Assembly: GCA_039198065.1 (NCBI GenBank)
Contig: JBCCTU010000001.1
Location: forward strand, 868,001-932,000
From: CALHVX01 sp039198065
GTDB lineage: Bacteria > Pseudomonadota > Gammaproteobacteria > Pseudomonadales > Azotimanducaceae
Reading direction: 5' to 3'
DNA length: 64,000 nucleotides
In this document: piece by piece, positions 7,225 to 16,222 of the stretch
Layout of the letters: the number at the start of each line of letters is the position of its first letter
Numbering within the stretch: the stretch's first letter is position 1
Position numbers and translations under genes: made by a program
The notes under the pieces: generated by a model
The model's database searches: none
Told to the model about the DNA's origin: nothing
What the model saw: the letters and a program-made list of their open reading frames with translations, nothing else

Positions 7225-8886
7225 TCAGCTCAACAGCGCCGGGCCTGGCAGTCGCAGGCGTTGGTGAATTCGGATCCAGGTCTCAGGTCCGACGATGCCA
7301 TCGGCAAGCAGTCCTTCCTGTTCCTGGAACAGCACCACGGCTTCTTCCAGGTCTTTGCCAAAGCGCTGGGACTGGTTCGACTCCAGCGGGAGCGCCGTTA
7401 GATGAATCATTTGTTCACGCAGCCACTCGACCGTGGGGTGTCGATCACCGGAACGCAGGTTTCCCGGATACCGCGGCGGCGTCTGCCATACCACCACAAA
7501 CGAGCCAAACCAGGAATCGCGCAACTCGCGCGGTGTGATCCAGCGCTCTTCCCCACCGAGGTTTAGGCGATAGCGATTGTCTGCGCTGGCCACGATGGCA
7601 CCGTAGTAGGGTTCGGGTTGGTCGTCCCAAAGCTCCAGCACGACCGGCAGGTTCAGGCGATCGATATCACTCCAGCCGCCTTTGCGTGCGAGGCACTGAA
7701 GTCCGGCGCTGGGTGCGAAGTTGCATGGAATGTCGGCGTTGACCGTGTTCGTGTAGTTGACCCCCCAGCGCGCAAACACCGCCGAGTAGGCGCTGCGTTG
7801 GATCAGGAACGGAGTACCCGCGGGCCGCTTCACTTCCACCTGGACTGGTACCGCCGGTGAGGGGTTTTGCACCGCCGGTTGTGGCCCCGGTGAAGCCGGC
7901 TGCGCCGCGGGCTGTTGCGGCGGTGTGTCCGCTGCGGGACGCTGGATCGTTCCGCTAATGGTTGCCGATGCCGGTTGCGTTGTTTCCGTATCCGGCGAGT
8001 CGAACAGGTACGCGCCGAGCAGTAGCACACTGGTTACCCCGATGGCGCCGCCGGCGATCCAGGTCCAGCGCTGTTGGGGTTCGCCGAGGACTTCCCGGGC
8101 GGCGTAGGACACGGTCGCGGCCTGGACCTTAACGTCGCCCTGGACATAGGTACCGAGCATGGAGCGATCAGCGATGACGTTGATCAGGCGAGGGATCCCG
8201 CGGCTGATCCGGTAAAGGCGCTGCATGGCAGCAGGTGTAAACAGCTGCGGGTTGCCGCCGGCCTTTGACAGGCGATGGCAGATGTACGCGATCGAATCTT
8301 CTTTCGACAGCGCGCCGAGGTGGTAGCGCGCGGTAATCCGCTGCGCGAGCTGGCGCAGCTCGTTACGAGCCAGTAGCTCTCCCAATTCTGGCTGACCAAG
8401 GAGAATGATTCGCAGCAGCTTGCGATTGTCGGTTTCGAGGTTGGTCAGCAGGCGAATCTGTTCGAGAACGGCAGGTGACAGGTTTTGTGCTTCATCAATG
8501 ATGAGAACCGTCGAACGACCGGATCGGTGCGTGGCCAGCAGGTGCTCATTGAGGCGATCGATGTACTGCTTGATGCTCTGATTTTCGCTCGGGTCGTAGG
8601 GAATCCCCAGCTCGTCACAAACCGTCTCCAGTAGCTCTTTGACTGTCAGTCGCGGATTGAGGACGAAGGCGACCTCCAGGTCCTCCGGGGTCTGTTTGAC
8701 CAGATTCCGTAGCAGGGTAGTTTTGCCGGTCCCCACCTCACCGGTGATCATCACGAAACCGCCGTGGCTGAACCCGTACTGGAGGTGCGCGAGCGCCTCC
8801 CGATGCCCCTCACTCAGATAGAGGAAGCTTGGGTCCGGGGCAATGGAAAAAGGCTCTTCCTTGAGGCGAAAGTGCTCGAGGTACAT
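7225..8886 (-). CDS. gspA: GspA/ExeA-type AAA ATPase with peptidoglycan-binding domain
   Basis: A 553-residue inner-membrane ATPase. The N-terminal AAA domain (1-265) starts with the family hallmark MYLEHFRLKEEPF and has Walker A GEVGTGKTT (49-57) and Walker B LIIDEAQ (128-134). A membrane helix follows at about 276-294, then a Pro/Gln-rich linker, a domain resembling the C39-peptidase-like fold of ExeA (about 350-470), and a C-terminal peptidoglycan-binding domain (about 490-545) containing LLADGIVGPETW. ExeA with ExeB binds peptidoglycan and drives secretin multimerisation in Aeromonas; the same role is inferred here. It is first in the gspA-gspB operon. Confidence 0.9.
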   Translation of the reverse strand: MYLEHFRLKEEPFSIAPDPSFLYLSEGHREALAHLQYGFSHGGFVMITGEVGTGKTTLLRNLVKQTPEDLEVAFVLNPRLTVKELLETVCDELGIPYDPSENQSIKQYIDRLNEHLLATHRSGRSTVLIIDEAQNLSPAVLEQIRLLTNLETDNRKLLRIILLGQPELGELLARNELRQLAQRITARYHLGALSKEDSIAYICHRLSKAGGNPQLFTPAAMQRLYRISRGIPRLINVIADRSMLGTYVQGDVKVQAATVSYAAREVLGEPQQRWTWIAGGAIGVTSVLLLGAYLFDSPDTETTQPASATISGTIQRPAADTPPQQPAAQPASPGPQPAVQNPSPAVPVQVEVKRPAGTPFLIQRSAYSAVFARWGVNYTNTVNADIPCNFAPSAGLQCLARKGGWSDIDRLNLPVVLELWDDQPEPYYGAIVASADNRYRLNLGGEERWITPRELRDSWFGSFVVVWQTPPRYPGNLRSGDRHPTVEWLREQMIHLTALPLESNQSQRFGKDLEEAVVLFQEQEGLLADGIVGPETWIRIHQRLRLPGPALLS

Positions 8887-8901
8887 GCGATGCGCTGCGG
8901 T

Positions 8902-9864
8902 TCAGTGGCTGCCATGCTGGTTTAGGGGTTCCGCTGTTGCAAGGGCCTCCGTCGCAACTGTCGGCTTGGGCTTGAGGGAAGGCGCTGCCGGGGGTTCGCG
9001 GCGGGCGGCGATCGCCGCATCTTTGCTTTGCCAAAGCTGATCGAGCCACCCCGCGAGGAGGCCGCGATCGCCGTCGTCCAGGCCGTCACGCACGGCATTG
9101 GGAAGGGCGTGATAGGTCAGTACCAGCTCCGCGGCCTCGCAGCGACCTCGGAGAAAGTCCCAGAAGCTGGGTACGGGTCCCTGGTAGTGAATCGTGATGT
9201 CGAGAATCCCGTCCAGTCGTTCGCGCAGGCCGTTCAGGACCAGTTCGACCCCACCAACCTTGGGCTTGAGCAGGTACCGGTAGGGCGAGCCCTGGGCGTC
9301 GTGCTTTTCGCGCGTGAAACGGGTGCCTTCGGTGAAGTTCAGTACGGCGACCGGATTGTCGCGAAAATCCGCGCAGGCGCGCTGCACCTCGGCGCGATCG
9401 ACGTCTCTTAGAGCAGGATTAGCGGCGATCGCTTCCCGCGACGGGCGCCGTACGTAGGGAAAACCCAGTACCCACATCGCTGGACCGAGCGCCGGCAGCC
9501 AGATGAGTTCGCGCTTGGTGAAAAACTTGATTGGTGGCAGCGCGTACCGGAGGCTGTTTTGCAGCAGCAGAATGTCCGTCCAGCTCTGATGATTGCAGGT
9601 CAACAGATACCATTGATCGCGAGCCAGTGATCCGGCGGCGGAGCTGTCTACGCTGATGCGGCAGATGCCCAGGCGTTCGACCAGGCGGCGGTTGCTGCCG
9701 GTCCAATAGTCGATAATTTGATCCATGCGCCGGTTCCAGACCGAGCGTGAGGTCGTCGGTGCCAACCAGCGGAGAACAGCCATCGCAAATAACGGAACGC
9801 AGGCAAGCACCGTGTTGACGACGATGAAAACGAATGCGGTGATCGCGCGGAGCTCAGCGAACAT
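8902..9864 (-). CDS. PlsC/LPLAT-family acyltransferase (YihG-like)
   Basis: A 320-residue membrane-bound acyltransferase. An N-terminal hydrophobic segment (about 8-34) is followed by the catalytic HX4D motif HQSWTD (His92, Asp97) and the substrate-binding NFTEGTR block. These motifs define the lysophosphatidic-acid acyltransferase family, which transfers acyl chains to the sn-2 position of glycerolipids; the overall pattern is closest to the YihG group. The stop is 16 bases upstream of gspA on the same strand. Its ATG overlaps the first plausible ATG of the divergent peptidase gene by two bases, so one of these starts is probably wrong. Confidence 0.85.
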   Translation of the reverse strand: MFAELRAITAFVFIVVNTVLACVPLFAMAVLRWLAPTTSRSVWNRRMDQIIDYWTGSNRRLVERLGICRISVDSSAAGSLARDQWYLLTCNHQSWTDILLLQNSLRYALPPIKFFTKRELIWLPALGPAMWVLGFPYVRRPSREAIAANPALRDVDRAEVQRACADFRDNPVAVLNFTEGTRFTREKHDAQGSPYRYLLKPKVGGVELVLNGLRERLDGILDITIHYQGPVPSFWDFLRGRCEAAELVLTYHALPNAVRDGLDDGDRGLLAGWLDQLWQSKDAAIAARREPPAAPSLKPKPTVATEALATAEPLNQHGSH

Positions 9865-11113
9865 GGATGGTGATAGCGACGGAGCGTCGCGTTGTGACGA
9901 GAGAACGGGTGGTGGTGCAGGTCATAGCGCAAGTGTAGCGGTTTCACCCCCGCAATCGGGCGTTCAGCTGCGCCCGTTTCTCGGTGTGGCCGTCGCACTG
10001 TTGCTGGTGTGCACCGCGGGTTGTGAAACCCTGAGCTTCTACCGCCAGGCCATCGGCGGACAGCTTTCGATCCTGCTCAAGCGCGAACCCGTCGAAGAAC
10101 TGTTGAACGACCCATCGGTTGAGCCGCGGCTCCGGCAGGCGCTCGAACGCAGTCAGCGCCTGCTTGAGTACGCGGAGACGACACTGGCCCTCGAACCGAC
10201 CCGGCGCTATCGAAGCTATGTGGGACTCGAACGCCCGGCGGTGGTGTACAACCTCATCGCCACGGCTCCGCTGTCGATCGAACCGGAACGCTGGTGCTAT
10301 CCCATTGTCGGCTGCGCGCCGTACCGGGGATATTTCGCCTCGGACGCTGCGGAGCGAGCCGTCGCAGGCTACCGGGCGCGGGGCTTCACAACCTACCTTG
10401 GGCGCGTGCCGGCCTACTCGACGCTTGGGTGGTTTGCGGATCCATTGTTGTCGACCTTCGTCTACTGGCGAGAGCCGGAGCTGCTCGAGCTCATGGCCCA
10501 TGAGCTTGCCCATACGATCGTCTGGGTACGCGGTGATGTCGCGTTCAACGAATCGTTCGCGAGCTTTGTTGGTCAACAGGTCGTTCGTCAGTATTTTGCC
10601 GATGGCCGGGGCCAGACCGGCGAACTCGAGCGCTGGAAATCCGACGACCGGGCCTGGTCAGCGCTGGTGGCGGAGTTGCTGCACCTGCGCAGTGCCTTGC
10701 GATCCGTGTACCGCGGTGATGATTCGGCGGCGGACAGAGCGCAGCAGCGCGATGCACTCTATGCGCAGTTGAGGCAGTGCTACGAAGATCATCGCGCGGC
10801 CTTCGGCAACGGCCGCTACGACGGTTATCTGAAGGTCGTTAACGATGCGGCGCTTGCGGTGCTGTCGACCTACCAAAGCGGGATTCCCGCGTTCGAGCAG
10901 TTGTTTCGCACGACAGGTCAGCGCTGGTCGACGTTCTTTCCCGCGGTGCAGGAGCTGGTGCGCCTTGATGTGGATACGCGTAACGCGCAGTTGAAGGCAC
11001 TTGCTGCCGCATCAGCGGACCAGCAGATAACACATGGTCGCGATAACGCCAGCACCGATGAGGTTCAATGCAAACCCTTCGCGAGCCATGCGGTCGATGG
11101 GAACCCGCTCTGA
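9863..11113 (+). CDS. Lipoprotein zinc aminopeptidase-like protein
   Basis: A zinc-peptidase-like lipoprotein of the putative aminopeptidase family (Pfam Aminopep, PF10023). A hydrophobic segment ends in a lipobox (CTAGC), so the mature protein should begin at that Cys and be lipid-anchored. The gluzincin motif HELAH is followed by the downstream glutamate segment FNESFASFVG. The start is uncertain: ATG 9863 gives 416 residues and an unusually long leader, and it overlaps the divergent acyltransferase start. No ATG, GTG or TTG lies nearer to the hydrophobic segment except within it. The 3' end overlaps the DASS transporter gene, tail to tail, by about 100 bases. Confidence 0.8.
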   Translation: MDGDSDGASRCDERTGGGAGHSASVAVSPPQSGVQLRPFLGVAVALLLVCTAGCETLSFYRQAIGGQLSILLKREPVEELLNDPSVEPRLRQALERSQRLLEYAETTLALEPTRRYRSYVGLERPAVVYNLIATAPLSIEPERWCYPIVGCAPYRGYFASDAAERAVAGYRARGFTTYLGRVPAYSTLGWFADPLLSTFVYWREPELLELMAHELAHTIVWVRGDVAFNESFASFVGQQVVRQYFADGRGQTGELERWKSDDRAWSALVAELLHLRSALRSVYRGDDSAADRAQQRDALYAQLRQCYEDHRAAFGNGRYDGYLKVVNDAALAVLSTYQSGIPAFEQLFRTTGQRWSTFFPAVQELVRLDVDTRNAQLKALAAASADQQITHGRDNASTDEVQCKPFASHAVDGNPL

Positions 11114-12400
11114 GCTGAACACGATGACGTTCGGTGCGGTGGCGACGGGCAGCATGAAAGCGCAGGACGCGCTCATCGCCGCGGGAACCATAAACAAGCG
11201 CGGATCGAGCGCGGCAGCCAGCGCCGCCGCGGCGAGAATTGGCATGAGCAGCGTTGTCGTTGCGGTATTGCTGGTGGTTTCGGTGAGGAACGTCACCACC
11301 AGGCAGATGCACAGGAGTAATGGAAACAGAGGAATGTCGGCAAGCTGAGCCAGGACATCGCCGATGCTGCTACTGAGCCCGGAATTGTTGAACGCCTGCG
11401 CGATGGCGATCCCGGCGCCGAACAGAATGAGCATGCCCCAGGGGATTCGATTCGCTGTATCCCAATCGAGCAGCGGCGTACGCTCGCCTCGGCCCGTGGG
11501 CACAATGAACAGGGCAACCACGGCAAAGAAAGCGACCATGGCGTCGTTTGTGTAGGGCAGGTTGAAGAGATGAGCCCAACCCCCGAAGGGCTCGCGCCGC
11601 GTGATCCACGCCAGTGCCGTAAAGCCAAAGACCAGCAGCACGCGCAGCTCCCGTGACTGCCAAGGTCCGGGATCCGGAAGCTTCAGCTGCTCCTGCACGT
11701 GTAGGCCCCGGGTCAGCCATAGCCCGACGAGGGGCAGCAGAACCAACACCACCGGGACGCCCCAGGTCATCCACTCCGCGAAGCTGATTGCCGTGCCCGT
11801 GCTCTCTTCGTAAATGCCCATGAAGATCACGTTCGGTGGCGTTCCGATCGGCGTACCCATGCCACCGATGCTGGCGGCGTAGGCGATTCCGAGCAGCAGC
11901 GGCAGCTCAAGGGACGGATCCCGGCTGTCTTTGAGCACCGCCAGCGCGACCGGTAGCAGCATCAGGGTCGTCGCCGTGTTCGAAATCCACATAGACAACA
12001 GAGCCGATGCCGCCATGAAGCCGAACACCAACCGGCGGCTGCTGCTGCCTCCGAAGAGGCGCACCATGAGCAGCGCGATGCGCCGGTGGGCGCCGTTTTT
12101 CTCAAGGGCCGTCGACAGCAGAAACCCGCCGAGGAGCAGCAGTATGAGCGGGTGCCCGTAGGACTGGCCGACCTCCTTGCTGGTAATCACGCCGGCCATG
12201 GGCAGAAGTGCCAGCGGTAACAGTGAAGTGGCCGGGATGGGTATGGGCTCGAAGACCCACCAGATGACGCACAGCAGCGTGATGCCCACGGTAATGGCCT
12301 GATCCGCTGCCGTTCCGCTGCTGGTCATGAGGAGCGTGGCGGAAAGTGCGAGAATGGGACCGGCGGGTAGCGCGATCCGCTTGGTGGCGGTAGTTACCAT
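11012..12400 (-). CDS. DASS family (SLC13) sodium/anion symporter
   Basis: A 462-residue integral membrane protein with about eleven hydrophobic segments. Two copies of the family's Ser-Asn-Thr substrate/sodium-binding motif are seen: SNTATT at about 140 and again within TETTSNTATT in the second half. DASS carriers take up dicarboxylates, citrate or sulfate with sodium; the substrate here cannot be told from sequence. It is a single gene, divergent from sbcB, and its end overlaps the peptidase gene by about 100 bases. Confidence 0.87.
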   Translation of the reverse strand: MVTTATKRIALPAGPILALSATLLMTSSGTAADQAITVGITLLCVIWWVFEPIPIPATSLLPLALLPMAGVITSKEVGQSYGHPLILLLLGGFLLSTALEKNGAHRRIALLMVRLFGGSSSRRLVFGFMAASALLSMWISNTATTLMLLPVALAVLKDSRDPSLELPLLLGIAYAASIGGMGTPIGTPPNVIFMGIYEESTGTAISFAEWMTWGVPVVLVLLPLVGLWLTRGLHVQEQLKLPDPGPWQSRELRVLLVFGFTALAWITRREPFGGWAHLFNLPYTNDAMVAFFAVVALFIVPTGRGERTPLLDWDTANRIPWGMLILFGAGIAIAQAFNNSGLSSSIGDVLAQLADIPLFPLLLCICLVVTFLTETTSNTATTTLLMPILAAAALAAALDPRLFMVPAAMSASCAFMLPVATAPNVIVFSSERVPIDRMAREGFALNLIGAGVIATMCYLLVR

Positions 12401-12456
12401 GGCCGGCAGCCTGCCAAGCTAACCCCACCGAAAGCAAGGGACTCAACGCAAGCACT

Positions 12457-13902
12457 ATGAGCGACAGCTTCTATTGGTACGATCTCGAAACGTCCGGGAC
12501 CGATCCGAAATGGGACCGCATCGTCCAATTCGCCGGATGCCGGACCAATCTCGACCTCGAACCCATCGATGAGCCGTTCGTAACCTACGTCCGCCTGCCC
12601 GACGATGTGCTACCGAATCCAGACGCCGCCCTGGTCACCGGCATTACGCCACAGCAGACCCTCGATCAGGGGGTGTACGAATGGGAGGCGGTCGATGCGA
12701 TTCATCGTCGGCTGAGTGTGCCGGGTACCTGTGCCCTGGGCTACAACAGCCTCCGTTTTGATGACGAGTTCATGCGCTACGCGCTGTATCGCAACTTTCG
12801 TGACCCGTACACCCGGGAGTGGCAAAACGGCAACTCGCGCTGGGATCTCATCGACCTCGTGCGCGCAACCGGTGCGCTGCGTCGCGAAGGCATCAACTGG
12901 CCTACGGACGATGACGGACTCCCGGTGTACAAACTCGAAGCGCTGACGGCCGCGAACGGCATCGAGCACGGCGATGCGCACGATGCTATGGCCGATGTCC
13001 GGGCCACACTGGCGATGGCACGCCTCATAAAAACTCACCAGCCAAAGCTGTTCGAATTTCACTTTAAGCTGCGCCACAAGCGTCAGGTTCGTAAGCAACT
13101 GGAACCGCTCGGTGAGAAGATTGCGGTCCACGTGTCCGGCATGTACCCGCGCGAGCGCTTCGGCTGTGCACCGGTGTTGTCGCTCTGCCAGCATCCGACG
13201 AACACCAACGCCATCATCGTTGTTGATCTGCTGGGCGACATCGAACCTCTGCTTGAGCTCGATGCCGAGGCACTCGCTGAACGGCTCATGGGCGACGATC
13301 CTGCAGCGCGCCCGGGACTTAAAGAGGTGCGACTCAACCGCTGCCCATTTGTTGCGCCCTTGAGTGTGCTTGGGGCCGATAACCTCGATCATCTGAACAT
13401 TGATCTCAACCGCGTGCGCGAGCAGGCCCAACGGCTTCAGCGGGCCGATCTGGGCCGCAAGATCAGCCGCGTTTACGCCCGCCGCCAGTCACGGTTCGCA
13501 GCAAAGGGTTCGGCTCCTGATCCGGAAGCAGCGCTCTACGACGGCTTCCTGAAAGACGATGACCGCAGCCGCTGCGAGTCGTTTCGATCTCAGGTTGCTG
13601 AAGGGGACTACGATCCGCTGGATTTCGATGACCCGCGGCTCTTTACCCTAGCCGAACGGCTTCGGGCACGGCGTTTTCCAGAAAGCCTTGCCGAAGACGA
13701 GCTGCAGGGCTGGCGAACTTTTGTGGCAAATAAGCTCTATCAGGCTGATGCGCCCTGGCTGACGCTCCCAAAGCTTGAAGCCCGGATTGCCGAGCTGCGG
13801 GACACGGAGGGGCAGGCTACTGAGGTGCTCGATGCGTTGACGACCCACGCCGGCGCGCTTGCGGCCCGGTATCCGCGCTCGCTGTTGGATGGCGGCGTGT
13901 GA
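12457..13902 (+). CDS. sbcB: Exodeoxyribonuclease I
   Basis: A 481-residue protein matching E. coli exonuclease I (about 475 residues). The DEDD exonuclease motifs are visible: YDLETSG near the N-terminus, the YNSLRFDDEF block, and HDAMADVRAT for the last carboxylates. The C-terminal SH3-like and helical domains are present to the end. It digests single-stranded DNA 3' to 5' in recombination and mismatch repair. Its stop overlaps the GTG of the ABC ATPase gene by four bases, so it is probably cotranscribed with the transporter. Confidence 0.95.
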   Translation: MSDSFYWYDLETSGTDPKWDRIVQFAGCRTNLDLEPIDEPFVTYVRLPDDVLPNPDAALVTGITPQQTLDQGVYEWEAVDAIHRRLSVPGTCALGYNSLRFDDEFMRYALYRNFRDPYTREWQNGNSRWDLIDLVRATGALRREGINWPTDDDGLPVYKLEALTAANGIEHGDAHDAMADVRATLAMARLIKTHQPKLFEFHFKLRHKRQVRKQLEPLGEKIAVHVSGMYPRERFGCAPVLSLCQHPTNTNAIIVVDLLGDIEPLLELDAEALAERLMGDDPAARPGLKEVRLNRCPFVAPLSVLGADNLDHLNIDLNRVREQAQRLQRADLGRKISRVYARRQSRFAAKGSAPDPEAALYDGFLKDDDRSRCESFRSQVAEGDYDPLDFDDPRLFTLAERLRARRFPESLAEDELQGWRTFVANKLYQADAPWLTLPKLEARIAELRDTEGQATEVLDALTTHAGALAARYPRSLLDGGV

Positions 13903-14636
13903 GTCCTGAGCCTGCCATTGCGCTCCAGGGCGTCTGCAAAAGCTATGGCGATACGCGGGTGCTCGAGAACCTCGATCTGTCGCTGGCGGCTGGTGGCACG
14001 TCCGCCATGGTCGGCGCCAGCGGGTCTGGCAAAACGACGTTGCTGCAGCTGATCAATGGTCTGGTGCGGCCGGATCGTGGTCGCGTGCAGGTGTTCGGTG
14101 ACGACGTTCCCGACGCTGGAATCGAGAGCTTTCGCCACCGCATCGGCTACTCGGTACAGGGCGCTGGGCTGTTCCCGCACCTGACCGTACACGACAACGT
14201 CACGCTCGTTGCGCGCCTTAAGCAGCAGGACCCGAGTGAAATTGCCGAACGGCTTGCGCGCTTGTTCGAGGCGATGGAGCTGTCATCGTCACTCCACGCG
14301 CGTTACCCCCATGAGCTGTCGGGGGGGCAGCAGCAGCGGGTTGGACTGTGCCGAGCGTTGATGCTGGAGCCGGAGCTGTTGCTACTCGACGAGCCGTTCT
14401 CGGCCATCGACCCCATCACCCGGGCTGAAGTGTATCGGTTGTTCGAGCGTACCGTTCAAGATCAGCCGGTAACTACCGTGCTGGTCACGCACGACATGCG
14501 GGAAGCTGTTCGCCTTGCCGACGACCTGGTAATCCTCAAAGACGGGCGCGTGCTGCAGCATGGACCGCCGGCAACCATCATTGCTGAACCCGCTGATGAG
14601 TACGTGCGAACGCTGGTTAAGGATCAGCTGGCGTGA
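13899..14636 (+). CDS. ABC importer ATPase, glycine-betaine/osmoprotectant type
   Basis: A 245-residue ATPase with Walker A GASGSGKTT (about 38-46), signature LSGGQQQR, Walker B LLLLDEPFSAID and the switch histidine in VTHD. It resembles OpuBA/ProV-like subunits but is short, lacking the C-terminal CBS domains of many betaine ATPases. It should power the SBP-permease protein encoded immediately downstream. The start is GTG, overlapping the sbcB stop (GTGA); its own stop overlaps the next GTG in the same way. Confidence 0.88.
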   Translation: MSPEPAIALQGVCKSYGDTRVLENLDLSLAAGGTSAMVGASGSGKTTLLQLINGLVRPDRGRVQVFGDDVPDAGIESFRHRIGYSVQGAGLFPHLTVHDNVTLVARLKQQDPSEIAERLARLFEAMELSSSLHARYPHELSGGQQQRVGLCRALMLEPELLLLDEPFSAIDPITRAEVYRLFERTVQDQPVTTVLVTHDMREAVRLADDLVILKDGRVLQHGPPATIIAEPADEYVRTLVKDQLA

Positions 14637-16189
14637 GTAGTACCCAGCGGCACCCTCAACGACGAGCACAGCCGCACCGGTCCCGCAGGAGGCCGCTCAT
14701 CAGGCAGCTGCTGTGGCTGCTGTGGGCGATGTCTGCGGCCGCGGCCGCGGCCGCGGCGGACGGCAGCAGGGTCGTGGTGGGGAGCAAGAACTTCAATGAG
14801 AGCTACCTGCTGGCGGAAATCATGGCCCAACGCCTCGAAGCCGAGGGGTTTGCGGTGGAGCGACGCTTTGGTTTCGGTGGCACGCTGCTCGCCTATGGTG
14901 CGCTCGAAGGGGGAGATGTGGACGTCTACCCCGAATACACCGGAACGGTCGCGCAAGCGATCCTGAAGGTCGAAGACCTCAGCGTTGCCTCCGATCTCAA
15001 CGCGCTCAACGCACGCTTGGCCGAGCGTGGTCACCAGCTGCTGCGACCTTTCGGGTTCGACAACACCTATGCGATCGCGCTCAAAGAGTCTCTAGCGCAG
15101 CAGCGCGGGCTCACGCGGATCAGCGATCTGCGCGGCGTCACTGACCTGCGGTTAGTGTTCAGTCATGAATTCCTAGAGCGCCTCGATGGCTGGCCAGGCC
15201 TTGCGACGCACTACGGTCTAGATCAGCGGCCGACGGGAATTGAACATGCGCTGGCGTACCAGGCGATCGAAGAAAACGTAATCGACGTGACCGATGCCTA
15301 TTCGACCGACGGTGAACTGGTTCGCTACGGACTGCGCAGCCTCATCGACGATCGGGCGTTCTTTCCTGACTATCGGGCGCTGCCCATTGTCTCGAGGGAG
15401 ATGCCGGACCCGGTACGACAAACCCTTGAGTCACTGGCCGGTCGGCTTACGGAAGATCGCATGCAGTCTCTCAATGCCCAGGTCGTGTTCGAGCAGCAGA
15501 CCTTTGCTGCTGTGGCGCGATCTTTTCTGCAGGATGAGGGACTCATCACCGCGACCGCTGCGGATCCGGTGAACGCGTGGCAGGCGCAGATGCTACGGAA
15601 CACCCTGCAGCACCTAAAACTAACGGGCATCGCCCTCGGTCTGGCTGTGGCGCTCGCGCTGGCCATCTCCCTCGGCAGTTTCCGGCGCCGTAAACTTGCT
15701 GCGGCGCTGCTCTACGTGTGCAGTCTTCTGCAGACCATCCCGTCCATCGCGCTGCTCGCGCTTCTGCTTCCGGTGTTTGGAATTGGAGTCGTGCCGGCGA
15801 TCGTCGCACTGCTGCTGTATGCGTTGTTGCCGATCGTTCGTAACGCGCTAGCAGCGCTTACGACCGTGGACGCCACGCTTGTCCGCGTCGCTGAAGCGCT
15901 CGGGCTGACGCCCCTTCAGCAGCTTCGTCATCTCTACCTGCCTATGGCTTTGCCCAGCATTCTCGCGGGCATTCGTACGGCGGCGGTGATCTGTATCGGT
16001 ACGGCGACGCTGGCGGCGTTCATTGGCGCTGGCGGCCTTGGTGATCCGATCGTCACCGGGCTCTCGCTCAACAAACCGGCGCTGATCCTGCAGGGTGCCG
16101 TGCCGGCGGCGGTGCTGGCGGTGGTGACGGAGCTGGTATTCGAAGCGTTTGAGCGTGTCGTGCTACCCCCGCACCGTCGCGGCGCATAA
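14633..16189 (+). CDS. Fused substrate-binding/permease protein of betaine-type ABC importer
   Basis: A 518-residue protein. After an Arg-rich N-terminus and a hydrophobic Ala-rich segment (about 24-42), residues 44-300 form an OpuAC/OsmF-type substrate-binding domain (VVVGSKNFNES, then DVYPEYTGT). Residues about 318-510 form the permease with five or so helices and an EAL-type coupling loop (AEALGLTPLQQ). The family imports quaternary amines such as glycine betaine, choline or ergothioneine; the ligand here is unknown. The binding domain precedes the permease, the reverse of the usual fused OpuBC/EgtU order. The Ala run is encoded by repeated GCGGCC units (14735-14758). Confidence 0.88.
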   Translation: MSSTQRHPQRRAQPHRSRRRPLIRQLLWLLWAMSAAAAAAAADGSRVVVGSKNFNESYLLAEIMAQRLEAEGFAVERRFGFGGTLLAYGALEGGDVDVYPEYTGTVAQAILKVEDLSVASDLNALNARLAERGHQLLRPFGFDNTYAIALKESLAQQRGLTRISDLRGVTDLRLVFSHEFLERLDGWPGLATHYGLDQRPTGIEHALAYQAIEENVIDVTDAYSTDGELVRYGLRSLIDDRAFFPDYRALPIVSREMPDPVRQTLESLAGRLTEDRMQSLNAQVVFEQQTFAAVARSFLQDEGLITATAADPVNAWQAQMLRNTLQHLKLTGIALGLAVALALAISLGSFRRRKLAAALLYVCSLLQTIPSIALLALLLPVFGIGVVPAIVALLLYALLPIVRNALAALTTVDATLVRVAEALGLTPLQQLRHLYLPMALPSILAGIRTAAVICIGTATLAAFIGAGGLGDPIVTGLSLNKPALILQGAVPAAVLAVVTELVFEAFERVVLPPHRRGA

Positions 16190-16222
16190 TGACTGAGCCT
16201 TGAAGTTCCTCTAGCCCGTGCG

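Noticed and set aside
10119..10772. 217-codon plus-strand frame inside the lipoprotein peptidase gene
   Set aside because: An out-of-frame shadow; the peptidase frame carries the HELAH motif and lipobox.
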